Shown: in pieces, positions 22,606 to 35,000 of the stretch | Layout: every line of letters starts with the position of its first letter | Position numbering within the stretch: position 1 is the stretch's first letter | Assembly: GCA_002946415.1 (NCBI GenBank) | Contig: NJPS01000041.1 | Span: 186,001 to 250,000 of the forward strand | From: Rutstroemia sp. NJR-2017a BVV2 | Taxonomy: Eukaryota > Ascomycota > Leotiomycetes > Helotiales > Rutstroemiaceae | DNA length: 64,000 nt | Direction: 5' to 3' | The notes under the pieces: generated by a model | What the model was told of the DNA's origin: nothing | The model's database searches: none | What the model saw: the letters and a program-made list of their open reading frames with translations, nothing else | Position numbers and translations under genes: made by a program

Positions 22606-24148
22606 ATGAACAATCTCGATATGAGGTGTTTCTCTCCAATCATGTTTTGGCCATGTGCTTTGCAATGGATCAGCGTTTTTTTCTTTATCGCCAACACAAG
22701 TGCAACCGCTGTACATGTACCCAGAGCTACTTGTACCATTACACCAAGTCTAAATGGCTCCGATGATGCGCCTGCTATTCTAAGCGCTTTCAAGACATGC
22801 GGTAAGGGTGGAACGATTGTGTTTCAAAACCACACCTATACCATCAACAGCATTATGAACACAACTGGTCTATCCAATTGTAATATCGAGATTCATGGAA
22901 CCCTTCTGGTACCTAAGCCTTCCGTCTATTCAATATCAGGGGAGCTAACATGTCCAGTGGTCTACAAATATCACATACTGGCTCAACCACTCCATGCCAC
23001 TGGGCTACCAGAACCAAAGCACCGTGTGGTATCTAGGTGGGGATAACATCAAGGTTGATGGATTCGGCTATGGTACACTTGACGGTAACGGTCAAGCATG
23101 GTATGATTTCGTCAAAGGGATCTCAAATTATCCCAATAGGCCACAAGCACTCGCCATATACAAGACCACGAACTCCATATTCCAAGGTCTCAGATTCGTC
23201 CAAAGCCAAATGTGGTATGTGTTCCACTCACCATCAGCTCGCTAGTCCTAGAGATCTGATGCACAACAGGACTATGACAGTTCTCAAATCCGACGGTGTT
23301 CTTCTTCAAAACATCTACGTAAATAGCACCTCGTCGTCCGGCAACCCCGCTCGCAATACCGACGGCGCAGATACTATTTACAGCAACAATATCCACTTCG
23401 ACCAATGGACTGTCATCAACGGCGACGATAGTATCTCTCTCAAAGCCAACAGTACCAATATTCTAATCACAAACTCTACGTTTTATAATGGTTTGGGCGT
23501 GGCGATAGGTAGTATAGGTCAGTACAAAGGGGTTTGGGAGACGATTGAAAATGTGACGGCGTCGCACATCACGTTCTACAAGACGTTGCATGGAGGATAT
23601 GTGAAGACTTGGACAGGAGAGCAGGTGGGTTATCCACCAAATGGGGGAGGTGGAGGATTAGGCTGTGAGTAAATTTTCTCTGTCACTTCATACCGCGCGG
23701 AAGCTGTCTCAGCCGTCTTCCAACCCCTTTCATGAAATAACCATGATCGATGTTTTGACCTGGAGGAACAGATGCGAAAAACATCACTTTTGAGAACTTC
23801 TCATTCCATTCTCTCCGCGGTCCACCATTCTCAATCACCCAATGCACAACGTTTTCCGGAACTTCAGGCAACTGCTCATCTTCTGCATGTAAGTTGATCT
23901 TCCTTTCTTCCCTATTATGATTGGATCCCAGTCGCGCTAATCCAACCGCAGTTTCCATCTCCGACCTCAATATGGTCAATATCACGGGCAGTATGACGAA
24001 CCCAATCGCATCTTACTCTTGTAGTGCTGTAGCTCCGTGCAAGAATATCACGATGGAGAATTTGACCCTGAAGGCAAATGATGGGACTGCGGCGACGGGC
24101 TATAAATGTACTAATGTGGAGGGAACGGTGGGATTTACGTGTTCGTAG
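22606..24148 (+). CDS. Glycoside hydrolase family 28, exo-acting pectinase (RgxB/exo-polygalacturonase-like)
   Basis: Five exons by eye: 22606-22908, 22958-23214, 23270-23664, 23772-23888, 23952-24148. GT-AG introns, intact frame, 422 residues. A hydrophobic N-terminal stretch (CALQWISVFFFIANTSATA) serves as signal peptide, and many Asn-x-Ser/Thr sites suggest a glycosylated secreted enzyme. The parallel beta-helix carries the GH28 acids: NTDGAD and INGDDS. Two other classical motifs are altered. The GHG histidine is Leu (GLGVAIGSIGQY) and the RIK element reads YVKTW. These changes fit exo-acting and rhamnogalacturonan-directed branches of GH28 rather than endo-polygalacturonases. Expected role: trimming pectin from chain ends outside the cell. 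An ATG at 22621 is an alternative start. A two-codon upstream frame lies at 22574. Confidence 0.92.
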
Positions 24149-24592
24149 AGGGGAAGGAATGTGGTAGAATAGTAGAGGGGGAATTAGTAGTTGATCATGG
24201 GCGATTGGAGATCGGGTAAATGTTGGATCCATGAAAAGTAGCAATGAATCTCAGCATATGTGCACACCAGCTATTTAACTCGTCCAAGTCCGCTCAGTTC
24301 GACAACACGTGAGGCAATATAGTCTTTCCGTTGCATCACAATTCCATACTCACCTTGTTCGACGGTCGCATCATGTGACTCTGTCACACACACATCACAA
24401 CCCCACCATAACCACGTGCAAATCACAGCTACACTCCCACGACTCCATCCTCTTCATCATCACCACAGGAGTCAAAATCTCACCAAGACCTTGATCCGAA
24501 TCAAGAAGTCAATATAGAGCGGCAGAACTATATCTATACAAACTCAACTTCACGATGAAACGTACGATAACAGTGAGCCCCTCGGTGACGAT
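24149..24592. other. Intergenic
   Basis: No gene seen; CA-rich stretch near 24380-24430. Confidence 0.5.
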
Positions 24593-25204
24593 ATGATTCA
24601 ACATATCAACGAATATGGAAACGAATATCGTATTTGCGAGGAGGAAATGTATACTATCAATAATCGTATACCTATACCACCTTTAGATCCCTATTGGGAA
24701 GAGTATTTCGAAAAACTAGTAGAGACTAGAGACTATACAGAAATGGACGTTATTCTCGAGTGGGCTTGTGAGGCCGAAGAGTATGAAAATACCGGCCTAC
24801 TCTCACCAAGACCCAGCGCAAGTCTACCTCCGTTATCTCCAACCATTGTATTCCTTTCATCCAATCCGAATCCAAATGATCAAATACAGCAGCCTCTCAA
24901 CCAAATATCTATTGATAAATCACCAAGTACAGGAACCAATTCGCAACATCACCGTCGATATCACATAACCTCGCGCTCTACCATCACAACTCGATCTCGT
25001 ATTGCATCAAATACTAAGTTTTGGGCATTGGATAAGAAGGGAAAGAGTAAGATTACATACGAGTTACATACGAGTTACACCAGAGTTTGCTTGGATCTCT
25101 CCATTGTCGACATAGCTAACTACTTTTCAGGTCCAGTCGCCCCCAAACCAAGTTTCCGTTCTTCCAGTCGTATTGATCGGGGCGCAAAGAAACCAAGCAA
25201 ATAG
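24593..25204 (+). CDS. Hypothetical acidic protein
   Basis: Two exons proposed, 24593-25046 and 25131-25204. The 84-bp intron has GTAAGA, a TAGCTAAC branch site and TTTTCAG, and its length is a multiple of three, so the unspliced frame is also open. The spliced protein is 175 residues. The N-terminal 60 residues are acidic and aromatic (IPIPPLDPYWEEYFEKL). The rest is Ser/Pro-rich and ends basic (RSSSRIDRGAKKPSK), so it is probably disordered. No domain recognised. Confidence 0.55.
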   Translation: MIQHINEYGNEYRICEEEMYTINNRIPIPPLDPYWEEYFEKLVETRDYTEMDVILEWACEAEEYENTGLLSPRPSASLPPLSPTIVFLSSNPNPNDQIQQPLNQISIDKSPSTGTNSQHHRRYHITSRSTITTRSRIASNTKFWALDKKGKSKITYELHTSYTRVCLDLSIVDIANYFSGPVAPKPSFRSSSRIDRGAKKPSK

Positions 25205-26009
25205 TCCTATCAACTAGTATCCGAGGACAGTTCGTAATTAAAGGACGCGGATTGGACTCGCCCCCGCCCCGAGCTTGTAGTTCTTATACCTTGCACGTAT
25301 CGCCCTGTTCACTTCCTTATCACCGGCTCGATTACACCGCAGCAGATATTTGCGTGGGAAACCTATCAAATTGCATAGTTGCTTGATCTCAAGTCTAGAG
25401 TTGGAGCATCTCGAAGCACTTGACTTCTTCTAGGAGAACTCTATCTTCGATGATGTTGGTGGTTCATTTATTGCAATTAGTATCTTAATAAGTAAGGTAC
25501 TTTAGTCTGGGGTTAAACTAAAAGTTTACTTCTACTTGCCTCAGTTAATCACTTCGATCTCTAATTACCCTTTTCAACTAGAGCCTTAAGATTCTAGAAA
25601 AGGTCTAGAAGAGAGAAAAATGTTCATGTGACTGTTGGGGTTAACTCAAGTCTTCTTCTGAGGATTAACCAAACTCACCAGTTCAACGGCGGAACCAAGA
25701 TAGGAAAATAGCGAAACGACTAGCAGCTCACCTGACATCTTTAGAGTATATTGCATACCACACAAGACTTGGGCTTTATGTATATATACATATCTGAATC
25801 GCAGCTCTCTGAAAAGAATCAGTTTCCTCGCCCACTCACTGCCACCAATAATCGACGCTTCTATCGCTGGCCCTCCAGGAATATTTTGTGCCCTCGTTGC
25901 CATCTCGATAGTTATTATCCTGGATTTTCTAATTTACCACGCTCACGCGAACATCTCCCAAAAACCCGACGTAGTGAAGATAGAACCCTCCGCACTCAAT
26001 CCAAACAGC
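25205..26009. other. Spacer with in-frame extension of the next gene
   Basis: The frame of the following gene stays open leftwards to about 25700 and encodes a strong hydrophobic segment (ALVAISIVIILDFLIYHA, about 25890-25950), but it has no ATG. Either an upstream exon supplies the start and the protein is membrane-anchored, or translation begins at 26010 and this is chance. Confidence 0.4.
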
Positions 26010-27149
26010 ATGTCACCGCAAGGAAAGATGGACGAGCATACTCCTCTACTCAGTGGATCCCCGGCCGCTAGTGTCACCAGATCCGCATCCATCTCCACAC
26101 TGGGCTACAGCGATGACTGGAAATCCGAATCCACGTGGATAGACCTGGAAACCAACACAGAGGTCTTCTCGGGACCCAGTGCTGGAACTGAAACCATAAA
26201 ACCAGACGAACGCAGTGAAGCTGAAAAGATAGTAGATATCTATTTCAGAACCTCGGAGGTCTACGCCAGCACTGCAGAGATGTTTAGGCGTATATTAGAG
26301 ATCAAGGAAAACAGGACAGGACCCAACCCTCGCATCTGCTGTGCGACGAGGGGAGAAATAAGGCGATATGAGATTAAGGAATATACTTACAAAACCATTG
26401 CGACGAAGCGTCCTCATGTTATTTCAAGTATTAAAACAACTGAGGCGAATGCTCGCTTGAAGTTAGCAGAACAAAGCAAAGCTGCTGCGGAGTCCAAGTT
26501 GAAACTCTTAGAGCCCAAGGGGCTTGTGAAGATCGGTATGCATGTTGCAGAGAAAGCGAGAGAGGGACAGCAGGTGCCAATATCAGGGACCAATCAGGTT
26601 GCAGAGACGAGTATGCCCACCGCTGAGGTTCGATCGATGCTCTTGGACCTTAAATCACGACTGGAGGGCAGGGTGTCCACCGCTGAGCTCCGATCGATGC
26701 TCTTGGATCTTAACTCACGAGTGGATGCCCTCGCACTTACTGTCCAAGAAACAAGACACTCGGAGGAGAAGAAAGAAGAGGTGCATCTCTCAGATGCTGA
26801 GTGGCTTGCAGGCGTTAAATGCAGGCTCCGGCAGATGAATTTGCAACGTGCTGCCGACAAAGTAGCACAGCTAGAAGAGAAGATAAAAGAGGTATCAGTC
26901 TTGGAGGTCAAAAGACCAGCAGAGACTGACATGTCTACTTCTGAGAAAGCAAGACGCGTAGAGGATAGGAAAGAAGATGTGCCAGTCGTGGAGACCAAGA
27001 GACTTGCGGAGGCTAAGACGCCCATTTCTGAGAAATCAAGATACAAAGAAGAGGATAAAAAGGGGGCGTCAGGCTTACGAAAACGAGTTTGTAACTGGGT
27101 TAGTCGTGTGATTGGTGGTCAGGATACTGTGAAAGCGAAGACTGGGTAG
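26010..27149 (+). CDS. Coiled-coil hypothetical protein, 5' end uncertain
   Basis: 379 residues from the first in-frame ATG. The frame is also open upstream through a possible transmembrane segment. The start MDEHTPLLSGSP resembles dileucine-type sorting tails. The body is charged and helical, rich in Glu, Lys and Ala, with coiled-coil character. An exact-period 20-residue duplication reads AEVRSMLLDLKSR then AELRSMLLDLNSR. Near the C-terminus another repeat of about 34 residues has VKRPAETDMSTSEKAR then TKRLAEAKTPISEKSR. The end is basic (LRKRVCNWVSRVI). No family recognised. Confidence 0.6.
   Translation: MSPQGKMDEHTPLLSGSPAASVTRSASISTLGYSDDWKSESTWIDLETNTEVFSGPSAGTETIKPDERSEAEKIVDIYFRTSEVYASTAEMFRRILEIKENRTGPNPRICCATRGEIRRYEIKEYTYKTIATKRPHVISSIKTTEANARLKLAEQSKAAAESKLKLLEPKGLVKIGMHVAEKAREGQQVPISGTNQVAETSMPTAEVRSMLLDLKSRLEGRVSTAELRSMLLDLNSRVDALALTVQETRHSEEKKEEVHLSDAEWLAGVKCRLRQMNLQRAADKVAQLEEKIKEVSVLEVKRPAETDMSTSEKARRVEDRKEDVPVVETKRLAEAKTPISEKSRYKEEDKKGASGLRKRVCNWVSRVIGGQDTVKAKTG
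26618..26737 (+). repeat. 60-bp tandem duplication inside the coiled-coil gene
   Basis: Bases 26618-26677 and 26678-26737 are near-identical copies that keep the reading frame. Low divergence suggests a recent duplication. Confidence 0.85.
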
Positions 27150-27837
27150 AATATGTATTAGATTCCACGTGCCATTCTAGCTAGTCGATCAGTGAAGGAA
27201 ATTTCAAACTCTCTGAGATTTCCATAAGCAGTGCGATTTTGTTGAAATGACGAGACATGTTCGGATAAATGGAAGTGATGTATGCTTTTTTAATCGTTGA
27301 TTTTGAAGTTGGGTCCTGGAAACACCACAAAGGGCTCTGTACAGCCAAGGAAGCCTCACGAGCAAGGCGGGAAATGCATGGCAGGATGAAGGAGACGAAG
27401 ACACTTAGCAGTTGCGATGTAGAAAAGTAATGCGCTTGAACGAAACAAAGTGAGAAAGAACACATTGTCAGAACATCTCTATGTTCTCCTTTCGTTTACT
27501 TCTTCACCGTCGAATTCGCTGTCTCCTGCATGATCTGTCCTCGGCGAGCTTATTCCTTTCTCCCTTTCTCCCAGATCCCACCCATCGACGATCTCAATCG
27601 TATCACGAGGACGACGTATAGTTCATCCGTTTATCAAGAAACCGGGCTTGGACGGAGGTATCTAGCTCGACTAAATAATATTTATCGGCTTGGCATTAGC
27701 GTGACGACGAACCAGCGATTTAACCCGATCAGCGCACGTGGAATCCGTACTTATATTCGACAGTTTCCTTATCCTCAATCCGACATTGACTAGCCCCAAA
27801 TCCCACCCAGAAAGCAAACTCCACCTCAAAAACAAAA
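27150..27837. other. Intergenic
   Basis: No supported gene. Confidence 0.5.
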
Positions 27838-28101
27838 TGGCACCCCTCACCTCCATCCCCCTTGCCACCAGCCTCCCCCTCCTCATGCCCGCAGTCCTAA
27901 CACCCCGCGACCTCAGCTCTGATACCAACCCCACCAACACCAATATCACCACCACCACCAACTGCACCATCAGAGGCATCTGGTGATGACGCTGCTACGA
28001 TTGCTGAGAGCTTGCCGGCGTATGAGGAGATGGCTGAGATACCGCGGGAGGAAGAGAAGGGGGATGTGGAGGCTGGCGGACGTCCTGATATTAGACATTA
28101 G
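27838..28101 (+). pseudogene. Frameshifted remnant with PAYEE tail
   Basis: An ATG at 27838 in good context opens a frame of 49 codons, mainly hydrophobic then Thr/Asn-rich, that ends in a stop at 27984-27986. The +1 frame across the same ACC-repeat stretch continues as SGDDAATIAESLPAYEEM and an acidic tail to a stop at 28099-28101. PAYEE-type acidic tails are common in fungal membrane proteins. A slip in the ACC repeat could have separated the two halves. A short real gene with a different splice is not excluded. Confidence 0.3.
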
Positions 28102-28699
28102 GAGGCGAGAAATTGAAGGCTTTGGTGATGTGCTGTAGAAGTCTGGCGCTCACTCGGGGAGCCATAGTGGAAGACCCAGAAAGAAGGAAGGCAATCTAAT
28201 CTCCAGGTGGAGATAATGTTGTATAAGTAGCCTAATTGATTATAAATGTATAATTTGGTCAACTTGGCCCTGCCTCACATTTCCGCTGCGAGCACGTTTT
28301 GTGAAACGTGACAACTCACCTCTTGGATGAGGAGTACTACGCAATGACGTAGGGGTTGGAGATGTATGCAGGTTACGACCAAGCACAGCGACAATCGTCA
28401 CACGGCGCAAAGACAGAGAAAGGCGTACAGCAGGACGATTCGAATGCCTTAAATACCGATCAAGTAAAGTTATGTAAAGAAAGCCCAAAATAGCGACCAG
28501 CAACTCAGAGTTGAATCTTCAAATCCCGATTCAGCATGCCAAAGAACTCCTTAGATAAGTTTTATGGCCAAAATGTCACCACATATAACCATACTTTCCC
28601 ATATGCTCCATGTCATACCATCCTAAACTCCCCTTATACCGTATCTTAGCCTCGTTATGAGTCCCCAACCCCAACCACTGACTTCAGACCTATCCCTAA
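28102..28699. other. Intergenic
   Basis: No supported gene; likely the 3' flank of the bZIP gene. Confidence 0.5.
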
Positions 28700-29754
28700 T
28701 CACAATAACTCGTCGCTTCCACTAGCTACACTCTTTTCGATGGCATCTATGATTGCTCGTTCTTCGAAGACAGGTCCTTGCCCGTCACACTTGGCTAGGT
28801 CTTTCAATCTCTCGCTCACATCGCCTACATCCACCATGCCTCTTTTATACAAGGGATGCTTAATAATAAAATCCCACGCCGCGCCCGCCGCAAGGAGTCT
28901 CTCGCCCCCCTCACTCGTGACAATTCGATGACTTGGCGTCTTGTTTGTATGGGTGTGTAATACTTGACTGTAAAAGTCCGTCGGGCTATAACTCATAGGC
29001 CCAACGTGTGGCGTCGGATCTGATGCGCCATGATGTGGATGACCCGAAGTCGCTTTTAGAATCTCGTTTTCGGTAGCAGTTTTGGTGAGTTGTAGTTTAA
29101 GGCGTTCGTTTTCCTCTGCTAGACTTCCAGTATTTTTCTCGAGTGCGGCGAGTTTGGCTTCGAGGTCTTTGACATGGCGTTCTTTGCGTTCGCGGAAGGC
29201 TCGTTGTCTGCGTTGAGTCTCTATTAGTATTCTGTCTAAAAAAAATGCTGACATTTGGTAATGGATTGCGAATTTCCCAAACCGGAGATTACGGTTCGAC
29301 ATCGGACAATGAGCGGGCTAGGAGATAGTCGGGCTTACGCTGCGCGGTTCTGTGCCTTGCGCCGGGATTGCGCGGGTTTGGTCTCATCATCGTCGCTGTT
29401 GCTTCCCCTGCGGTTTGCATCGTCTGTATCATCGAGAGGTATCTTGTAGTTGTGATGCGTGCTTGTTGAGTTATGGTGTGAAAGCGGGGTTATTGGCTTG
29501 GGTATGCGATGGGTATTGTATTGGTTCGAGTGGTCGCCGAAGGGCTGGAATTGATCATAGACTTCCTGCTACGAAAGTTAGTTCATATGCAATAACATAA
29601 GATAATGTAGACAAACAGGAGGAGAGTTGCTGAACTCGTCTGAATTAGATCCGTTCGTATGGCCTGGAGTAGGAGGAAGGCCCACCGCAAAGTAGTTCTG
29701 CGGCGCCGCATTGAAGTATGGGTAGTCCATGTTGAGATCCTGTGGGTAACTCAT
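28700..29754 (-). CDS. bZIP transcription factor, Yap/Pap1-like
   Basis: Three exons by eye on the minus strand: 29754-29617, 29565-29339, 29207-28700. GT-AG introns of 51 and 131 bp, and the frame closes at 290 residues. The second intron splits the basic region, which after splicing reads RRKAQNRAAQRAFRERKERH with the Yap-type N-x2-AQ-x2-FR contact residues. A leucine zipper follows (LEAKLAALEKN, LAEENERLKLQL). The C-terminal block (AWDFIIKHPLYKRG, CDGQGPVFEE) is a conserved fungal element of this subgroup. The cysteine-rich redox domain of Yap1 is not present, so control by oxidation is not supported. Nuclear regulator, targets unknown. Confidence 0.9.
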
Positions 29755-31289
29755 AGATGGCCCTAGAATTTTGATAATGTATCTCGAGAAGGTTTTACTA
29801 GTCACAACGGTTCGTTCTTTGGAAACAGTCGAGAATGGCGATTCTCATGTAATTCTTCAACCTCGTCAATGCGTTTTTGGACTTGGAAGAATTGGGCGGA
29901 CACCTGTAAGGGTGCTGTAACCTTAAAGGTTAGTCTAAGCCCCGGGTAGGTGCACGGCCATATACATGTAGCTTTACAGTACCCCGACGTTTGCGAGGAA
30001 ATATCCCAATTGGCTACGAATCACTTGTGCCAGCTTATTATCCTCTGATTCAATCACCATTTGATACGTTACTTTCATCGTAAACCTGGCAAATCTCGCA
30101 TCTCTCCCGTCCAAGCGATAGGGATCGAGATCCCACAGCACAGCACAGCACAGCACCTCCATTGGCAGCAACAACGACAACATCCGCAACAGTAGCACGC
30201 TCAGTTGATCTGCATGTTTGCTTGATCTGTACGCTTAGCTGGTCGTAGATGCCCCTTCGACCATGTTTCACTGCCTCTCATGCATGGCATGTTCATTTAC
30301 TGCTCCTTTTTTTGTAAAGATGCATAAAGCCGCCCCCAGTATAATATTCTGCGGATGCGTTGCTGACGCGAGAGTTCTAACGTGAGATTCTTTTTCGGCG
30401 TCTAGGCTCAAAATGACAAGTCGCAGAGTAAGGGTTCTTGAATTGAAGCACGATGCGCAATCGAGGGCCATGGGGAACCTGTTTACGATGTTTACTTCTC
30501 GGGATCCCATTGCCGGGAGGGTATCTGCTGCCCTACGAGCCTACTGGGAAGTTGGGACAGATGTGGTAGCCAAAGATTTGTTCTATTGGTAAGATTGTAC
30601 GATCAAATGCTTGTAGCACAACCTACCCTATGTTCTTTTTCAAGCGAGCCACTCGCCGGGCACGAATCGTCCGGATCTACACTGGCCGCCGGTTCTTTGC
30701 AAGAAATTGCGTTGGACGTTCTGTCCTTCTATGCTCGTTTAATTTCCCCTTTCTCTACCCTTTTTCTACACTTTAGGTTTTGCAATTCCGCCGCTGTATT
30801 TATAGCAAGAAGGGTGAATGCTTCCATTCTCCTATCCAACCCTTGACGTGGAAATTGAACAATCCAAAGCTTGTGGAGTTCATGTCTTCATCTGCCGCAG
30901 TGTTAGTCCTTGCAAGGAGCATCCGCCCCCACCATTTGATTACAGTCATGATAGCCGTTTGAATGAACGCCTTTCCCGGTTCAGAGAAGCTCACAGTAGC
31001 TAGGATTCTTCTTGAGCGGTCAGGCAAGGAGGAAATGATTGTTATCGATAACCATCAGTCAATTGATCCCGTCGAAGCTAAATTCTCACGAGACCATCCG
31101 AGTTACCATACTGAACGACGACTCCAGAGAAGTAGCAGCTTTCACCGTATATGCATCCAACCCAATCATGAGCTCGAGATCGTATTTGCTGGTGAGATTT
31201 CCTAGGCAGACGACTTTGTCTTTTGCGAGTTTGTTCTTGAGAACTAGACTAAGCTGAGCCTCAGATTTTCAGTCAACAAATGAGTTCGG
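29755..31289. other. Gene-poor spacer
   Basis: Likely promoter of the bZIP gene plus noncoding DNA. A CACAG-type pentanucleotide repeat lies at about 30134-30156. No convincing gene. Confidence 0.45.
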
Positions 31290-32010
31290 CAGAAGTGTAG
31301 CACTGGAATATATGGCCGCCGTGGTGGGAGGTGGACGGAAATTCATGCCAATATGCCTTATTTGTCGAAGGGCAACGGGCTTAAACCGGACCTATAGCAG
31401 GGCAACAAACTTACACACCTCGACAAACTCAAGAATCTGCGCTCTACATGCGAGCTCTTCTACTTGGATTCGCTTGGCAACTTTGAAGCTGGTGTTACTA
31501 GTCTACAAGCCGTTGAAGTCGCCACGAAGATCCTAGAATACATCAAAAGGATGCCAGCTCCATCCTGTTCAAAGGTTTGCTAATTTCCTCGGGTCTTAGC
31601 CAACATTTACAACGCAAGCTGTCAGACTTCATGCTGGAATACGAGGCTGGTTTCGGAATTCTCAAGAGCATAACTTATCTCCATGGACATAACCTATTCC
31701 CATGGATCTTCCCCTCAAGGGGCATGCCATCACCCTTGAATTGGCTCTCATTTCGTCATGGAAAACTATCACACTCTTGGCAAATGTAACGCCAGAGACA
31801 GAGCTGAACTCAAATTCACGACACATTCTGGAATATTCGTACGAAGCGGGCCCAAACTCTTATTACCAGCCATTCAGGGATGCTCGATAACTTGTGGGAA
31901 TAGCATTAACCCACGTGATAACTCCAGGATCTTATTCAGGGCCAGCGTTAGATGCAGGAACGTTACTTCGATGGTAAGGCTTTCACTCGTTGCGCCAAAA
32001 CTATATTAGA
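31290..32010 (+). pseudogene. Possible decayed gene
   Basis: Coding-like segments appear in changing frames: LDKLKNLRSTCELFYLDS with LQAVEVATKILEYIK (about 31400-31560), LQRKLSDFMLEYEAGFG (about 31600-31660), then GHAITLELALISSWKTI (about 31710-31760). Stops and frame changes separate them and no splice sites join them well. This looks like an eroded gene of unknown family, but chance open frames cannot be excluded. Confidence 0.25.
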
Positions 32011-35000
32011 GTGAGTGGGAGATCCTATCAACGGCTTTGGAAATAAGGCGTCTGCCCAGCCGGTAGCGACAAACTATCAGCCTTACTCATACCTCCCCAC
32101 TAAATCTCTACAGAATACGTAGGTGGAAGTAGATTAGCTTAGTGTTCTTACTCTTACTATTGCGGGATTTCCAACTTGGGTTTTGACGTCAAATCCAGGG
32201 ATTTCAGAACATCACCACTGATTTCGCATGGCTTTCGTGCCTGTCGATGGACGTAAAGCTTATGCCTTACCGCATGCTTCTGACGGCCGTCACGCGGTAA
32301 TCCTGACCTTGCTGACTTCCACCAATTAAACTGTTGCTGGAATGACTGGCTGCATGATAAAACGTGGGTATTGGCCGCGCTGATAGTTTTCTTGGGACCA
32401 GAATGAAGTTGGGATGATATGATTCGCACTGGTCTGTGGCTGTGATATGACGGGAAGAGCAAAGGGCCATTTCGGGAAGGAGCACATCGAGATGCGAATA
32501 GCGTCATCATTGGACGAACGCACATCTCGAATTGGATACAGGACATGAGTCACTTTCGGGATACGATCTGGAATGTTCGCTGGCGGTTAAACCAAGTCTA
32601 GAATATTTGCCAGTGGTGCATTCGGCCTTCGGATTACTCTTTTTGGTCGATGAAGTCTCCGCCCCCCGCATTAGTGGCGAAGAAAGAGAGTATTTGAGTG
32701 AGGCAGTGCAAGTGCACATGCAGCGCATTTAATATACCAGGCAACTACTATCGACTCTGCAACTTTCCTTGTCCTTTGAGAAAGTTCCAAATGGTTGCTA
32801 TCCGATCTCCATTTTCGCTCCAGAGCTAGTGGTTCGGAGAGTCATGATGCTCACGGGTCTTCAAGCACGGAGCTCGTAGATATCACAACAATCCAAATAT
32901 CCAGAAATACTTGGATATGCATCGAGCAAGGTCTTCATTGTTCCCCATTCACTTATGAGAAATCGGAGACTGGGAGCGGGGTACCCTCATTCGTCATCGA
33001 TCGCGCAGACTTCAGCACTCAATACTTAAAGAGTTGTCTCGAGCGAGCAACAACTGATTTCTGCATGCGAGGTGGCATCAGTAATGCCATCCTTCCATTA
33101 TGGAAAGTGGGTGACAGACTTAGGCGGGCAGTTTCACTCCACTTGAAGTTAGAGATATTAGACCTGCGAGGCAAGCTAGTGTCATTCCAAAGTTGAGATG
33201 AACTTTTGTTGCTAGAAATCATGATCACGCTGTCAATTCCTTCACTCACTGTCAAAGCTCTACTCCCAATTTCAAAACACCCTCACTCTACCTCTTAATC
33301 GGGTGTTGGGCGGACATTCTCTACTGTAGCACGGAAAGAGATCGTTTATGCATTTTCGATACCGACCTCGTGTCTGCTCTTCGAACCAGCTGTTTGATTT
33401 ATCTTTCACAATGCTGTACAGTTATGAGATTTTATAGACGGGAGAATTCCTCGGCTATTTTGATCATTTCCCACTCGTCAATCATTCACTTTCGCATTCC
33501 CTTCTGTGGCGCAGAATTGTAGAGCTGTGGGATATAAATTCGACTGATCCATCTCTCTAGAAAGGCATGTTGCGAAATCTCAAAATATTTCCGAGCGTGG
33601 GTGTTGTGGTGATTTACTCGAGGATCAAAGTCTTGGGTGTGGGATGAAGCGAGTACCTCGCCTTCGCTCATGTCATATTAACTGTTTGTGTGTAGTTGTG
33701 AGGCCTGGATAGAAATAGCAGTGGAAGTTAACTACATTAATATGGCAGTGGTAGTGTCTATTGAATGCTGTCGAAATATTTTCATTGCTGTCGCTCAACC
33801 GCCTTCACTTCGCTCACAACTTTTGCGAGGCCTACTACTTTTCTCTTTGGCCGTGTTTGAACATGAGACGATGAACCACAATCAACGATTCCTCTGTTTC
33901 TGCTCATGAACCTCTCGGTGTAATTTTGTTCCATCTTGGTGCTGAAAGAATGGAGGAATCTTGATGTTTAAGTAGCAGGGAAAACGAACTCTAGGACGAA
34001 GTGTTTCGCGAAGCAGGCGGTGATCAATTTGTTATGATTTATCCGTCCAGCTAAGATTTGGATATTCACTATCCACTCAAATGTCACTGTATCCAAAGCG
34101 ACTTCACTACCGTGTTATTAGTTAGGCCAAGAGTAGTTGAAAGTCACGAGGATACTAAGGAGAGTGATGCGCTTTACAGAAGTCAGGCAGAGTGATTCAC
34201 TCGTACTTGAGATGGAAGAATATAAGACTGGCAAGAGCCAAGGTTTGAGTTGCTGTATGTATAACACGATGGAATTAGCAGACTCATAGCAATTACTTCA
34301 TTATCAGAGTTTGCCGAGGCTGCCCTATCGTGATTGTTCATCACCAGCATTCTCTTTGGGAGAAACCAAGCTAGGTGTACAAATTCTCGGTTATTGTTAT
34401 GCTCTATGTTACTGCGGCTTACCTCCTATTGCTATCATTAAACATGAAGCACTGTCATTTAATTTCCTTTCGATTTTAAGAATGGATTAACCTTCCTTGC
34501 CGCTTGCTCTGCTACAAGTAACCAGAACTACATGCACTTTAACTATTGTCTACCACCACTTCGCACACCACCGTGGGCTTCATATTGGAGACTTTGTTTG
34601 CAATGTTTCCTCGTTCTATATACTATGCCTCGTATTTATACTCCTCTACCCTAGCACGAATCCGAAGATCGTGGGTCAGTTCCCAAATGCTATTTCACTT
34701 CACTACAATACACTATAATCTTTACGAGTTCAATACCTGGCTCTTTTCGAAGTGAATACGCCGAACCTTACTTCCCCCGCATCGCCTATCCTGCCATCCC
34801 CCCACTTTCTTCCTACAACTATTATATACATTATATCTCCTTCCCTTACTCCCCTTTCCCTACCATCAAATACAAACGTGTACCAAGAACGATTGCGCGT
34901 CTCTGTGTATTGATCTCGAGGTCTTTCACAACAAGATCGAATATCTCTCCTCATGCCATCTTCTCAATGGCTACTGTATCCCCCATCATGTTCCTATTCT

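Noticed and set aside
20000..24148. Secondary-metabolite cluster around the GMC oxidoreductase
   Set aside because: No polyketide, peptide or terpene synthase and no transporter or pathway regulator nearby.
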